Source: Lachnospiraceae bacterium (lineage in GTDB: Bacteria; Bacillota; Clostridia; Lachnospirales; Lachnospiraceae). From it: 54,716 nucleotides of DNA. Shown here piece by piece: positions 15,444 to 25,173 of this stretch. Within the stretch, counting starts at the first letter, position 1. The number at the start of each line of letters is the position of its first letter. The notes below the pieces were generated by a model, which was not told the origin of the DNA, did not search any database, and was given only the letters and a program-made list of their open reading frames with translations. The stretch spans positions 1 to 54,716 of the forward strand of contig JAUNNN010000009.1 of NCBI GenBank assembly GCA_030531435.1. Direction: 5' to 3'. Both the position numbers and the translations under genes were made by a program.

Positions 15444-17693
15444 TTACCCCCACTGATTAAGTACTCTGTCTAACTCTACTATATCAATAGGCTTTGCAAG
15501 GAAGTCATCAAAGCCTTCCTCTAAAAGTGCATCCTTTGATTCACTCAGTGCATTTGCAGTAAGTGCCACAATTGTAAGGTCTTTATATTTATCACCAAGA
15601 TTATGGATAGCACGCATTGCTTCAACACCATCCATCTCTGGCATCATATGATCCATAAATACTATGTCATAATCTGCTTCCTGAACCTTCTTAATTGATT
15701 CCGCACCACTCATGGCAGTATCTATCTTCATTCCATATTTCTTCATGAGTCCAGTAGCAACTAAAATATTAACCTTACTATCATCAACAACAAGAACTCT
15801 AAGATTTGACTTATCAGTAGCCACTACCTCCTGCTTAACAGGAATAACGAATGATTTACTCTTAAGCTTTTCAGCATTCTCTTCGCCTATTTCAACATAT
15901 GTACCAGAAACTTCCTGACATAATACTATGTGGAACGTACTACCTTCACCGTAAACGCTCTCTACGCTAATCATTCCGCCCATCAATATAGCAAGATTTC
16001 TACTGATTGCAAGTCCAAGTCCAGTACCCTGAATATTTCTATTTCTCTTTGTATCAACCTGGTCATACTTACCAAAGATTTTTTCAATATCCTCTGGCTT
16101 AATTCCTATACCTGTATCACTGACATCAAAAATAATATCTGGTGCATCTTCATAACCATTCCATGTAACATTAAGGGAAATGCTGCCTTCTTTAGTAAAC
16201 TTAATGGCATTTCCAATTATGTTCATAAGAATCTGTCTGATACGTCCAACATCACCTGTTAAACATCTAGGAAGTGTTGGGTCAACATCAAGTTTAAACT
16301 CAACACTACTATTTATTAATCTCGCACTTACTACAGAACTAATCTCATGAATCAAAACAGGAAGGTCATAAAACTCTTTAATAAGTTCAACTCGTCCTGC
16401 CTCAATCTTTGACATATCAAGGATATCATTGATAATGCCAAGAAGATTTGTTCCTGCAATTTTAATCTCATTAACCTGAGATGTTACACTCTGAGGAAGT
16501 TCTTTATTCTCAAGAGCAATCTGGCTCATACCTATGATTGCATTCATAGGTGTTCTTATTTCGTGAGACATATTTGCAAGGAAGTCACTCTTCGCGCGGT
16601 TAGCAATTTCTGCCTCTTCCTTACTCTTCTGCATAAGCTTAAATGCTTTTCTTTCTTCAGTAATATCTCTTATGAAATAGATGTTATAAAGCTTTTCGCC
16701 AAACTGATCTTCAATAGTAGTGTTTTCAGGAACAACTTCTTTTCTTATAACTGTTCCACCATCCTCACTAGAGAATTCAGCAAATTCATTACGTCCGCTC
16801 TGGTGTTTTATAAAGAAAGTATTTTCTCCACTATCTTCGTAATAATCCATGATTTTCGTTCCGCGGATATCACGTTTATCAACACCAAAGAAATCATATG
16901 TATATTCATTACATAAAACAATTTCATTATCTACATTTGTAATAATTACAGGTACTCTAACGTCATCGAAAACGTACTGTGACACATTTTCCTTTGAAAG
17001 TCCCTGCATTCTGTTAATTCTTGCAACATAGAAAAGAATCATTGCTGCAATAAATGCAGAGATACCACTTCCTGGAATAGCAGGTGTATCAAACATTGAT
17101 GGGAATAATGTATCAAATAAGTATCCAGCAAAAAGGATAGGTCCAAATACACCGAACCTCTTTAATACAAACTTTTCTCTCTTTGTTTCAGAGTGCTTAT
17201 GTCCATATCCAATAATGCGATAATACTGCACCATTCCAATGATAATACATACAAACTGAAGAATTCTGTATATAGACATCTTACTGTTGTACCAGTATCC
17301 CCAAGGAGTCATTACAAAAGATACGGCATCCTTTCCAATAATCTTTGGCCATGACAAAATACCAAGGATAACTATAACTACTAATACTGGATGTAATTTT
17401 TTAGATGGATAATCAACGATAGCGGCAGCATACTTTAAAATAAATACAATATAGAGATATACCGCAAGAAGTGCTAAGGCTCTTGGAAAATATGCGAAAT
17501 CACTGTTATAACACATACTCATCCACGCATATCCAAAATCCCACACGAAAACGCAGACACATACAAGAAACATCTGCAGATTTGATTTATTTTTTTTATT
17601 TTCTATATAGTTGTTAGCACCAAATACAAGTGCTATTAAACCCATTCCGAAAAGGGTGAATGCGATTAATGCTGATAACCAATAATAGTCCAT
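15444..17693 (-). CDS. 7TM-PAS hybrid sensor histidine kinase/response regulator
   Basis: 749 aa. Seven hydrophobic segments fill residues 1-225. A PAS-like domain follows (about 235-345), then HisKA with phospho-acceptor His377 (SHEIRTPMNAIIG), an HATPase (N495 in NIIGNAIKFT, DTGIGI, GTGLGL), and a C-terminal receiver with D637/D638, phospho-acceptor D681 (FMDHMMPEMDG) and K734. It senses something at or in the membrane and phosphorelays internally. No output regulator is beside it, so the partner is elsewhere. It has its own promoter just after the thrH terminator and its own terminator. Confidence 0.93.
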   Translation of the reverse strand: MDYYWLSALIAFTLFGMGLIALVFGANNYIENKKNKSNLQMFLVCVCVFVWDFGYAWMSMCYNSDFAYFPRALALLAVYLYIVFILKYAAAIVDYPSKKLHPVLVVIVILGILSWPKIIGKDAVSFVMTPWGYWYNSKMSIYRILQFVCIIIGMVQYYRIIGYGHKHSETKREKFVLKRFGVFGPILFAGYLFDTLFPSMFDTPAIPGSGISAFIAAMILFYVARINRMQGLSKENVSQYVFDDVRVPVIITNVDNEIVLCNEYTYDFFGVDKRDIRGTKIMDYYEDSGENTFFIKHQSGRNEFAEFSSEDGGTVIRKEVVPENTTIEDQFGEKLYNIYFIRDITEERKAFKLMQKSKEEAEIANRAKSDFLANMSHEIRTPMNAIIGMSQIALENKELPQSVTSQVNEIKIAGTNLLGIINDILDMSKIEAGRVELIKEFYDLPVLIHEISSVVSARLINSSVEFKLDVDPTLPRCLTGDVGRIRQILMNIIGNAIKFTKEGSISLNVTWNGYEDAPDIIFDVSDTGIGIKPEDIEKIFGKYDQVDTKRNRNIQGTGLGLAISRNLAILMGGMISVESVYGEGSTFHIVLCQEVSGTYVEIGEENAEKLKSKSFVIPVKQEVVATDKSNLRVLVVDDSKVNILVATGLMKKYGMKIDTAMSGAESIKKVQEADYDIVFMDHMMPEMDGVEAMRAIHNLGDKYKDLTIVALTANALSESKDALLEEGFDDFLAKPIDIVELDRVLNQWG

Positions 17694-17719
17694 AAGACAC
17701 CTTCCTATTCCCCCAGAAC

Positions 17720-17728
17720 ATTATACCA
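17720..17728 (-). promoter_or_regulatory. Extended -10 promoter of the histidine kinase gene
   Basis: Minus-strand TG-G-TATAAT (17728-17720), 26 nt before the start codon. It begins 15 nt after the thrH terminator stem, so terminator and promoter are packed together. Confidence 0.6.
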
Positions 17729-17737
17729 TATAGACAA

Positions 17738-17775
17738 ATAAAAAGCACCTATCCTTAATAACAGGATAGATGCTT
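17738..17775 (-). terminator. Terminator of the secA-thrH run
   Basis: On the minus strand AAGCATCTATCCT (17775-17763) pairs with AGGATAGGTGCTT (17755-17743), 13 bp including one U-G wobble, followed by TTTATTT. On the plus strand the same position is a C-A mismatch, so it is directional. Confidence 0.85.
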
Positions 17776-17788
17776 ATATACTTTAAAT

Positions 17789-18388
17789 TTATAATGCTTT
17801 TTTTATTGCATTAAGGAGATCTTCATACTCCTCAAATGCCTCAAGCTGTGGATACTCAGCCTTTATTGCATCAGTACTCTTGAATAAAAATCCAGCCTTA
17901 CTGTTAAGAATCATTCCAAGATCGTTATGAGAATCTCCAGCACAAATTGTATCATATCCAATTGACTGAAGTGCCTTAACTGTTGTAAGCTTTGATTTCT
18001 CACATCTCATCTTAAAATCAACTATTTCACCATTATCTGCAACAACAAGCTCATTACAGAATATTGTTGGCATACCAAGCTTTTTCATAAGAGGTCCTGC
18101 AAACTGTGAAAATGTATCACTTAAAATGATTGTCTGTGTAGTAGCTCTTAATTCATCTAAGAACTCCTTAGCTCCTGGAAGAGGATCTATTGTTGCAATT
18201 GTATCCTGAATCTCTTTAAGTCCAAGACCATGCTCCTTTAATATTCCAATTCTAAACTTCATTAGCTTGTCATAATCAGGCTCATCTCTTGTAGTTCTCT
18301 TAAGTTCTGGAATTCCTGTTGCTTCGGCGAAAGCTATCCATATTTCAGGCACTAATACGCCTTCTAAGTCTAAACAAACTATATTCAT
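17789..18388 (-). CDS. thrH: ThrH-type bifunctional phosphoserine phosphatase / phosphoserine:homoserine phosphotransferase
   Basis: 199 aa, the family's usual length. The N-terminus MNIVCLDLEGVLVPEIW is characteristic of ThrH: nucleophile D7 with Glu9 where most HAD phosphatases have Asp, then ILSDTFSQF (motif II), the Lys region and GDSHNDLGM (motif IV). ThrH removes phosphate from phosphoserine and can pass it to homoserine, making phosphohomoserine without ATP. It lies 4 nt after lysC and follows hom, which supports a role in threonine synthesis here. No thrB or thrC is in the window. Confidence 0.9.
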   Translation of the reverse strand: MNIVCLDLEGVLVPEIWIAFAEATGIPELKRTTRDEPDYDKLMKFRIGILKEHGLGLKEIQDTIATIDPLPGAKEFLDELRATTQTIILSDTFSQFAGPLMKKLGMPTIFCNELVVADNGEIVDFKMRCEKSKLTTVKALQSIGYDTICAGDSHNDLGMILNSKAGFLFKSTDAIKAEYPQLEAFEEYEDLLNAIKKAL

Positions 18389-18392
18389 TATA

Positions 18393-19601
18393 TTAGTCCT
18401 CTAATTCGAACATATCATGTACAGCATTCATTGCCTTTTCTGTATCAGCTTCGTTGATAAGTACTGTTACTCTGATTTCTGATGTTGAAATCATGTTGAT
18501 GTTGATGTGTGAGTTGTAGAGACATTCAAACATCTTAGCTGCAACACCTGGGTTAGACATCATACCAGCACCTACTACTGAAACCTTAGAAACTGCTGTA
18601 TTTGTTGTAACATCCTGGATCTTAAGTGAATCCTTAACCTTGTCGATAGCCTTTAATGTTTCATCTGTCATATCTCTTGGAACTGTAAATGTGATATCCT
18701 TTGTTCCTTCACGACCGATTGACTGAAGAATCATATCAACGTTAATGTTTTCCTTTGCAAGAGCATCAAATACTCTGAATGCCATACCTGGCTCATCCTT
18801 AATACCTACTAATGATACTCTAGTAACATTCTTATCGGCTGCAACACCGCTAACAAGCATTCTTTCCACTTTTACATCCTCCTTAACGACAGTACCTTCT
18901 GCCTCTGATAAACTTGAACGTACAACTAACTGTACACCATATTTCTTTGCTAATTCTACTGATCTGTTATGCAATACTCCTGCACCAAGTGTAGCAAGAT
19001 CAAGCATCTCATCATATGTAATCTCTTTAAGCTTTCTTGCGTTCTTTACATATCTAGGATCAGCTGTGTAAACACCTTCAACGTCTGTGTAGATTTCGCA
19101 TGCATCTGCATGAAGAGCTGCAGCAAGTGCAACTGCTGTTGTATCTGAACCACCACGTCCAAGTGTTGTGTAATCATCATATTTATTTACACCCTGGAAA
19201 CCAGTAACGATAACAATCTTTCTCTGGTCAAGCTCATGTCTAATTCTCTCTGTATCAATTCTCTTAAGTCTTGCATTACCATATGCACTTGTTGTGTGCA
19301 TTGCAACCTGGAAACCATTAAGAGAAACAGCTGGAACTCCAAGAGCAGCCATTGCCATTTCCATAAGTGCTACTGAAGTCTGTTCTCCTGTTGTAAGAAG
19401 CATATCCATTGCTCTCTTTGGTGGCTTTGGATTAATGTCCTTTGCCAAATCAATAAGAACATCTGTCTGCTTACCCATAGCAGAAAGAACAACGACAACG
19501 TCATTTCCTGACTGATAATCACGGATGCAGCGCTTTGCTACGTTCATGATTCTCTCTTTGTCGGCAACTGATGTACCGCCGAATTTTTTCACTACTAACA
19601 T
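18393..19601 (-). CDS. lysC: Aspartate kinase
   Basis: 402 aa. Amino acid kinase domain from K6FGGTSV with TLGRGGSDTTA and EIYTDVEGVYTADPR, then two ACT domains (about 260-400: GMAFRVFDALAKENINVDMI and PGVAAKMFECLYNSHININMI). It phosphorylates aspartate, the first step to lysine, threonine and methionine. It sits between hom (29 nt gap) and thrH (4 nt). GAGGAG site before the ATG. A second, internal ribosome binding site in frame at residue 245 may produce a regulatory beta chain, as in Bacillus LysC. Confidence 0.97.
   Translation of the reverse strand: MLVVKKFGGTSVADKERIMNVAKRCIRDYQSGNDVVVVLSAMGKQTDVLIDLAKDINPKPPKRAMDMLLTTGEQTSVALMEMAMAALGVPAVSLNGFQVAMHTTSAYGNARLKRIDTERIRHELDQRKIVIVTGFQGVNKYDDYTTLGRGGSDTTAVALAAALHADACEIYTDVEGVYTADPRYVKNARKLKEITYDEMLDLATLGAGVLHNRSVELAKKYGVQLVVRSSLSEAEGTVVKEDVKVERMLVSGVAADKNVTRVSLVGIKDEPGMAFRVFDALAKENINVDMILQSIGREGTKDITFTVPRDMTDETLKAIDKVKDSLKIQDVTTNTAVSKVSVVGAGMMSNPGVAAKMFECLYNSHININMISTSEIRVTVLINEADTEKAMNAVHDMFELED
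18867..18884 (-). promoter_or_regulatory. Internal translation start for a LysC beta subunit
   Basis: Inside lysC, AAGGAGG (18884-18878) lies exactly 8 nt before an in-frame GTG (18869-18867, codon 245). Initiation there would give a 158-aa chain made of the two ACT domains. An ATG three codons later is too far from the site. In Bacillus subtilis the aspartokinase II beta chain starts at almost the same residue. Confidence 0.6.
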
Positions 19602-19630
19602 ATCTTTCTCCTCTTTCTAATGGATAAATA

Positions 19631-20848
19631 TTATTTAACTCTTATAGTAGAAATAATACAATCAAGCTTTGCAGATCTTTCCTTAAACGTCTTCTCTGAT
19701 GTAAAGTCAGTAATTACTGCGAATTCATCTGGTGCACCATCAAGTTCCACAACCTCTAATACCTTACCAAATGAGTCTTCAACATCCTTAAGCTTATTTG
19801 CTTTCTTTCCATTAATACGTACAAAGTACTTAAAGTTTGCTTCATCCATGCTTGTAAGTTCAAGCTTCTTTGAACTCCAATATGAATGAATATTTCTATG
19901 TAAATGCTTAGTAGCATCAACAACATCTGAAACAACAGCGCTGGCTGTTGGAAGCTTACCTGCTCCACTTCCGTAGAACATTACATCTCCAATAACATTT
20001 CCTTTTACGAAAATAGCATTGAATACTCCATTTACTGCATAAAGAGGATTTAACTTATCTACAAAGAATGGAGCAACCATTGCATAGAAGTTATCATCTT
20101 CCTTTTTACTTGATGCTAAAAGCTTAATTGCATATCCAAGCTTCTTTGCATAAGCAACATCAAGGGCAGATATCTTTGTAATTCCCTCTGTATAAATTTC
20201 TTCGAAATCAACATTATTTCCAAATGCAAGCGATGAAAGAATTGCAATCTTTCTACATGCATCAAAACCTTCAATATCAGCTTCAGGATTTCTCTCAGCA
20301 TAGCCAAGCTCCTGAGCTGTCTTTAATGCTTCATCAAAATCCCAGCCCTCGTCTGACATCTTAGATAAAATAAAGTTTGTTGTACCATTTAAGATACCTG
20401 TGATTTCCATTATTTCATCTGCTGTAAGTGATGAATTAAGTGGTCTGATTATAGGAATACCACCACCAACGCTTGCTTCAAATAAGAAGTTAATGTTCTT
20501 ATCTCTTGCAATCTCTAAAAGCTCTGGGCCATGCTTTGCAACAAGCTCTTTATTTGATGTGCAGACTGACTTACCTGCAAGTAAGCTCTTCTTTACAAAT
20601 GTGTATGCAGGCTCAACTCCACCCATTACCTCAACTACGATCTGAACGTCATCATCATTAAGAATTGTCTCGAAATCATGAACAAGAATCTTTTCAATAG
20701 GGCTTCCAGGAAACTCTCTTAAGTCGAGTACATACTTAACATTTATTTCCTCTCCTGCTTTTTTATTAATACTTTCAGGGTTTGTATTAATTACTTCTAC
20801 AACTCCTGAACCTACTGTGCCGTATCCAAGTACTGCAATATTTACCAT
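19631..20848 (-). CDS. hom: Homoserine dehydrogenase
   Basis: 405 aa. Rossmann NAD(P)-binding start (VLGYGTVGSGVVEVI), catalytic region with GGGIPIIRPL and GILNGTTNFILSKM, and EAEPNPEADIEG-type block seen here as AERNPEADIEGFDA. The C-terminal 80 residues form an ACT-like regulatory domain. It reduces aspartate semialdehyde to homoserine. AAAGGA site. It follows prfB after 64 nt and is followed by lysC and thrH, giving a homoserine/threonine block. Confidence 0.96.
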   Translation of the reverse strand: MVNIAVLGYGTVGSGVVEVINTNPESINKKAGEEINVKYVLDLREFPGSPIEKILVHDFETILNDDDVQIVVEVMGGVEPAYTFVKKSLLAGKSVCTSNKELVAKHGPELLEIARDKNINFLFEASVGGGIPIIRPLNSSLTADEIMEITGILNGTTNFILSKMSDEGWDFDEALKTAQELGYAERNPEADIEGFDACRKIAILSSLAFGNNVDFEEIYTEGITKISALDVAYAKKLGYAIKLLASSKKEDDNFYAMVAPFFVDKLNPLYAVNGVFNAIFVKGNVIGDVMFYGSGAGKLPTASAVVSDVVDATKHLHRNIHSYWSSKKLELTSMDEANFKYFVRINGKKANKLKDVEDSFGKVLEVVELDGAPDEFAVITDFTSEKTFKERSAKLDCIISTIRVK

Positions 20849-20912
20849 TGTAGTGTCCTTTCCTATATATAATATATGAATAATTTATTTTAATCCTGAA
20901 TGACAGGGTTAA

Positions 20913-22016
20913 TTACTGATTAATGTACTTAAGGTATGCATTAATAAATGGATCAAGGTAACCATCAAGAACTGCATCAGCCTGAGCTACTTCAGTATTT
21001 GTTCTATGGTCTTTAACCATTGTGTATGGCTGAAGCACATAAGATCTTATCTGTGAACCAAAGTCAATCTTCTTTGCTTCACCTTTAATGCCTTCTCTCT
21101 TAGCAGCTTCCTCTTCTTTTCTAAGCATATAGAGCTTAGCTTTAAGCATCTGCATAGCCTTATCTTTATTCTGGAACTGTGATCTTTCGTTCTGACACTG
21201 AACTACAATTCCTGTTGGGAAGTGAGTAATTCTAATAGCTGAACTTGTCTTATTAATATGCTGACCACCAGCTCCTGATGATCTGTATGTATCTATACGG
21301 ATATCATCATCATTTATTTCTATATCAAGATCTTCCTCAATATCAGGCATTACTTCACATGATACGAATGAAGTCTGACGTTTTCCCTGTGCATTAAATG
21401 GTGAAATACGAACTAATCTGTGGACACCTGTCTCTGATTTAAGATAACCATAGGCATTCTCGCCATTTATCTGAATAGTTACTGACTTAAGTCCAGCTTC
21501 ATCTCCATCAAGGAAATCAAGCATATCAACACTAAAGCCCTTCTTTTCAGCATAACGTGTATACATTCTATGAAGCATTGATGCCCAGTCACAGCTTTCT
21601 GTTCCACCTGCACCTGCATTAAGCTTAAGAATGGCATTACACTTATCATACTCATCTGATAAAAGAGTACTAAGTCTTAACTCTTCAACCTTTGCCTTAA
21701 ATTCATCATACTCGTTCTGAATTTCAGGAATCATATCAGGATCGTTCTCTTCATATCCCATTTCAAGAAGAGTTTCGATATCCTCATACTGCTGCTTAAG
21801 CCCTTCAACTGATTCAATGGCAGCCTTACAGCTATTAAGCTCTTTAGACTGCTTCTGAGCTTCTTCTGCATTATCCCAGAAATCAGGCTCTTCCATCTTT
21901 CTCTCAAGCTCCTCTGCTCTCTGACGCTTGTCTTCAATGGCGAGGGCTGCTTCAAGTTCCTTAAGTGGCTCTTTATATGTACTTAATTCATTTTTTATAT
22001 TATCAAGTTCTACCAT
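20913..22016 (-). CDS. prfB: Peptide chain release factor 2, no programmed frameshift
   Basis: 367 aa. Contains the stop-codon reading SPF at 205-207, which marks RF2 (UGA/UAA), and the catalytic GGQ at 250-252 in SSGAGGQHINKTSSA. Most prfB genes carry an in-frame UGA near codon 25 that needs a +1 shift; here the N-terminal part reads straight through (LEAALAIEDKRQRAEEL), so that feedback is absent. It starts 8 nt after secA with only a weak site, suggesting coupled translation. Confidence 0.96.
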   Translation of the reverse strand: MVELDNIKNELSTYKEPLKELEAALAIEDKRQRAEELERKMEEPDFWDNAEEAQKQSKELNSCKAAIESVEGLKQQYEDIETLLEMGYEENDPDMIPEIQNEYDEFKAKVEELRLSTLLSDEYDKCNAILKLNAGAGGTESCDWASMLHRMYTRYAEKKGFSVDMLDFLDGDEAGLKSVTIQINGENAYGYLKSETGVHRLVRISPFNAQGKRQTSFVSCEVMPDIEEDLDIEINDDDIRIDTYRSSGAGGQHINKTSSAIRITHFPTGIVVQCQNERSQFQNKDKAMQMLKAKLYMLRKEEEAAKREGIKGEAKKIDFGSQIRSYVLQPYTMVKDHRTNTEVAQADAVLDGYLDPFINAYLKYINQ

Positions 22017-22024
22017 ATTAAATA

Positions 22025-24592
22025 TTACTTACGTCCACAGCAGTTTTTATATTTCTTACCAGAACCACATGGACATGGATCGTTAGGATATACCTTAACT
22101 TCTTCTCTCTTAACAGGTCCCTTTACAGAAGCGCCCGCATCCTTATTTGTACCTGTAACCTTGGCAACTTCTTCTCTCTCAACCTTCTGTTCAACTCTTA
22201 TATGAGTAAGCATACGAACTGTCTCTTCTGCAATAGAATCTGTCATTGCATTAAACATATCGTATCCAGCCATCTTATATTCAACAAGTGGATCTCTCTG
22301 ACCATAAGCCTGAAGGCCAATACCCTGCTTAAGCTGTTCCATATCATCGATATGATCCATCCACTTTCTATCAACTGTTTTAAGAAGTACAACTCGCTCA
22401 ACTTCACGAAGATGTTCAGGTGATGGGAATTCTGTTTCTTTTGTCTCATAGAACTTAACAACTTCTTCTTTGATTTCCTGCTTAAGCTGATTCTTTCTAA
22501 GATCCTTAACTCTATCAGCTGTTATTTCTGCAACAGGAATTGTAGCTCTTAAGTGCTGGTTAAGCTCTGCTAAATCCCATTCTGATGAATCAACATCATC
22601 GCTGATACACATATCTACTGTGTTATCAACAAAGTCTGTAGCCATTTTGAAGATTGTCTCTCTCATGCTTTCGCCATCAAGAACTCTTCTACGCTCTGCA
22701 TAAATAACTTCTCTCTGTTCATTCATAACCTGATCATATTCAAGAAGGTTTTTACGAACACCAAAGTTATTTGTCTCTATTTTCATCTGAGCCTTTTCGA
22801 TTGCATTTGTAAGCATCTTATGCTCAATCTGTTCATTCTCTGGAACGCCAAGGGCATTGAACACATCCATAAGTCTTTCAGAGCCAAAGAGTCTCATTAG
22901 ATCATCTTCAAGTGAAATATAGAATCTTGATTCACCTGGATCTCCCTGACGTCCTGAACGACCTCTTAACTGGTTATCAATTCGTCTTGATTCATGACGC
23001 TCTGTACCAATAATCTTAAGTCCGCCTGCTGCCTTTGACTCTTCATCAAGCTTAATATCAGTACCACGACCAGCCATGTTAGTTGCGATTGTAACTGCAC
23101 CATGTAAACCTGCATCTGCTACAATTTCAGCTTCAAGCTCATGGAATTTAGCATTTAAGACTTTATGAGGAATTCCACGTCTCTTTAACATTCCGCTTAT
23201 TTCCTCTGACATATCAATGTTGATAGTACCAACAAGTACTGGCTGTCCCTTTGCATGTGATACTTCTACTTCATCACATACAGCGTGAAGCTTTTCTCTC
23301 TTTGTCTTATATACAGCATCCTGCTGGTCAATTCTTGCTACTGGTCTATTTGTTGGAATAACAATAACATCCATTCCATAAATATCACGGAATTCCTTTT
23401 CCTCTGTAAGAGCAGTACCTGTCATACCAGCTTTTTTCTCAAATTTATTAAAGAAGTTCTGGAATGTAATTGTTGCAAGAGTTTTTGATTCTCTCTTAAC
23501 CTTAACATGTTCCTTAGCTTCAATAGCCTGGTGTAAACCGTCTGAATAACGACGACCTGGCATTATACGTCCTGTAAACTCATCTACAATAAGAACCTGA
23601 TCATCCTTTACTACATAATCCTGATCTCTGAACATAAGGTTATGAGCACGAAGAGCAAGGATAATGTTGTTCTGGATTTCTACGTTCTCTGGATCAGCAA
23701 GGTTATCAATCTGGAAGAATCTTTCTACCTTTTTAACACCTTCCTGTGTAAGCGTTACGAATTTATCTTTTTCATTAACGATAAAGTCACCAGTTTCCTC
23801 ACGCTCAATACCCATAATGGCATCCATCTTTGTGAGGTCTTCCATGTCTTCACCACGCTTTAACTGTCTTGCAAGTATGTCGCAGACCTCATAAAGCTTT
23901 GTAGACTTTCCTGACTGACCTGAAATAATAAGAGGTGTTCTTGCTTCATCAATAAGAACTGAGTCAACCTCATCGATGATAGCAAAATGAAGGTCTCTTA
24001 ATACAAGCTGTTCCTTATATATAACCATGTTGTCACGAAGATAGTCGAAACCAAGCTCGTTATTTGTAACATATGTAATATCACAAAGGTAAGCAGCTCT
24101 TCTCTCTTCAGATTTCATTTCATTTAATACAACACCAACTGAAAGTCCTAAAAATTCATGTATGCTTCCCATCCACTCAGCATCACGCTTTGCAAGGTAA
24201 TCGTTAACTGTAACCACATGAACACCCTGACCTGCAAGAGCATTAAGGTATGCTGGAAGTGTTGATACAAGTGTCTTACCTTCACCAGTTCTCATTTCTG
24301 CGATACGTCCCTGATGGAGGATAATACCACCAATAATCTGTACTCTGTAGTGCTCCATGTTAAGCACACGTCTTGCAGCTTCTCTTACTGTTGCATATGC
24401 CTCTGGGAGAAGGTCATCAAGTGTCTCTCCATCTGCATATCTCTTCTTGTATTCTCTTGTTTTATCTCTAAGCTCAGCATCTGATAAAGCCATCATACTG
24501 TCACGAAGACTTTCGATTTTATCCACGATAGGATAAATAAGCTTTAACTCTCTTTCTGAGTGAGTTCCAAAAATCTTTTCAATAATAGTCAT
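22025..24592 (-). CDS. secA: Preprotein translocase ATPase
   Basis: 855 aa from the ATG at 24592, with TTGGAG before it; an upstream TTG overlaps that site. Walker [23 protein letters not shown], the preprotein cross-linking region, helicase motif [10 protein letters not shown], and [11 protein letters not shown] are all present. The C-terminus is a zinc-binding SEC-C motif ([15 protein letters not shown]). SecA pushes preproteins through SecYEG. It heads the secA-prfB-hom-lysC-thrH run and has a good promoter and a leader hairpin. Confidence 0.98.
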   Translation of the reverse strand: MTIIEKIFGTHSERELKLIYPIVDKIESLRDSMMALSDAELRDKTREYKKRYADGETLDDLLPEAYATVREAARRVLNMEHYRVQIIGGIILHQGRIAEMRTGEGKTLVSTLPAYLNALAGQGVHVVTVNDYLAKRDAEWMGSIHEFLGLSVGVVLNEMKSEERRAAYLCDITYVTNNELGFDYLRDNMVIYKEQLVLRDLHFAIIDEVDSVLIDEARTPLIISGQSGKSTKLYEVCDILARQLKRGEDMEDLTKMDAIMGIEREETGDFIVNEKDKFVTLTQEGVKKVERFFQIDNLADPENVEIQNNIILALRAHNLMFRDQDYVVKDDQVLIVDEFTGRIMPGRRYSDGLHQAIEAKEHVKVKRESKTLATITFQNFFNKFEKKAGMTGTALTEEKEFRDIYGMDVIVIPTNRPVARIDQQDAVYKTKREKLHAVCDEVEVSHAKGQPVLVGTINIDMSEEISGMLKRRGIPHKVLNAKFHELEAEIVADAGLHGAVTIATNMAGRGTDIKLDEESKAAGGLKIIGTERHESRRIDNQLRGRSGRQGDPGESRFYISLEDDLMRLFGSERLMDVFNALGVPENEQIEHKMLTNAIEKAQMKIETNNFGVRKNLLEYDQVMNEQREVIYAERRRVLDGESMRETIFKMATDFVDNTVDMCISDDVDSSEWDLAELNQHLRATIPVAEITADRVKDLRKNQLKQEIKEEVVKFYETKETEFPSPEHLREVERVVLLKTVDRKWMDHIDDMEQLKQGIGLQAYGQRDPLVEYKMAGYDMFNAMTDSIAEETVRMLTHIRVEQKVEREEVAKVTGTNKDAGASVKGPVKREEVKVYPNDPCPCGSGKKYKNCCGRK

Positions 24593-24622
24593 ATATAACT
24601 CCAAACTCGTTATTAAGCATAT

Positions 24623-24645
24623 AAAAGGGCATAGTTATCCCTTTT
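24623..24645 (-). promoter_or_regulatory. Hairpin in the secA leader
   Basis: AAAAGGG (24623-24629) and CCCTTTT (24639-24645) form a 7-bp stem with a 9-nt loop near the 5' end of the secA transcript. On the minus strand the CCC is followed by TTTTATATG, a weak U-tract, so it could also serve as a weak terminator of the unit upstream. Confidence 0.4.
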
Positions 24646-24659
24646 AAACATACTCATCT

Positions 24660-24688
24660 ATTTTAGCAGAAAAATGTGGGGTATTCAA
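24660..24688 (-). promoter_or_regulatory. Promoter of secA
   Basis: Minus-strand TTGAAT (24688-24683), 17-nt spacer ending in TGC, TAAAAT (24665-24660): a -35 with an extended -10. Confidence 0.7.
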
Positions 24689-24711
24689 TAAAAAATGTGT
24701 ATCAAGAATAT

Positions 24712-25173
24712 CTAGTTATCCCTGCACTCTTCAATGGCTGCAAGCACTGCACCAAGAATAATTGCAAAGTCAGAAATGTTATAGATAGCTTTACTCTTCT
24801 TAAAGCTTAAATAGTCAACTACGTACCCTCTTAAAATACGATCAGATGTGTTACTAATGGCACCACCAATAATAAGACCATGAGCAACTGACGATAATAG
24901 GCTTCCCTTTTTAGATAAGGAGTTACCTGCATAAAATGATTCCAGTATAAGAGCAATCAAAGATACAAGGGCAACCTTTTTCTGATGCTTATCAAATGCA
25001 TTCATAGGTAAACCCTTATTATGATGCTTAATAATCGTTAAATTACGATTTAACAATTCTATTTTTTCTGATTCTTTCAGGCTTTTCTCTACATATGCCT
25101 TTACACATGTATCAGTCGCCAAAATAGCCACTGCAGATAAGCCAAGATTTAATATCGCTTGTTTTTTATTCAT
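24712..25173 (-). CDS. Divergent signal peptidase II-like membrane protein
   Basis: 153 aa, about four membrane helices. It shows the LspA pattern in weak form: ATDTCVKAYVEKSL in the first helix, GGAISNTSDRILRGYVVDYL and YNISDFAIILG. The two Asp residues that would be catalytic (VVDY and SDF) are kept, but N-terminal and loop regions differ from housekeeping LspA. The start at 25173 is chosen because its ATGA overlaps the stop of the thioesterase gene; the frame is open five codons further up. It may process lipoproteins, or be a relative with another job. Confidence 0.65.
   Translation of the reverse strand: MNKKQAILNLGLSAVAILATDTCVKAYVEKSLKESEKIELLNRNLTIIKHHNKGLPMNAFDKHQKKVALVSLIALILESFYAGNSLSKKGSLLSSVAHGLIIGGAISNTSDRILRGYVVDYLSFKKSKAIYNISDFAIILGAVLAAIEECRDN

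Noticed and set aside
20849-20912. Possible T-box or leader attenuator before hom
   Set aside because: The 64-nt gap is too short and shows only a 4-bp stem.
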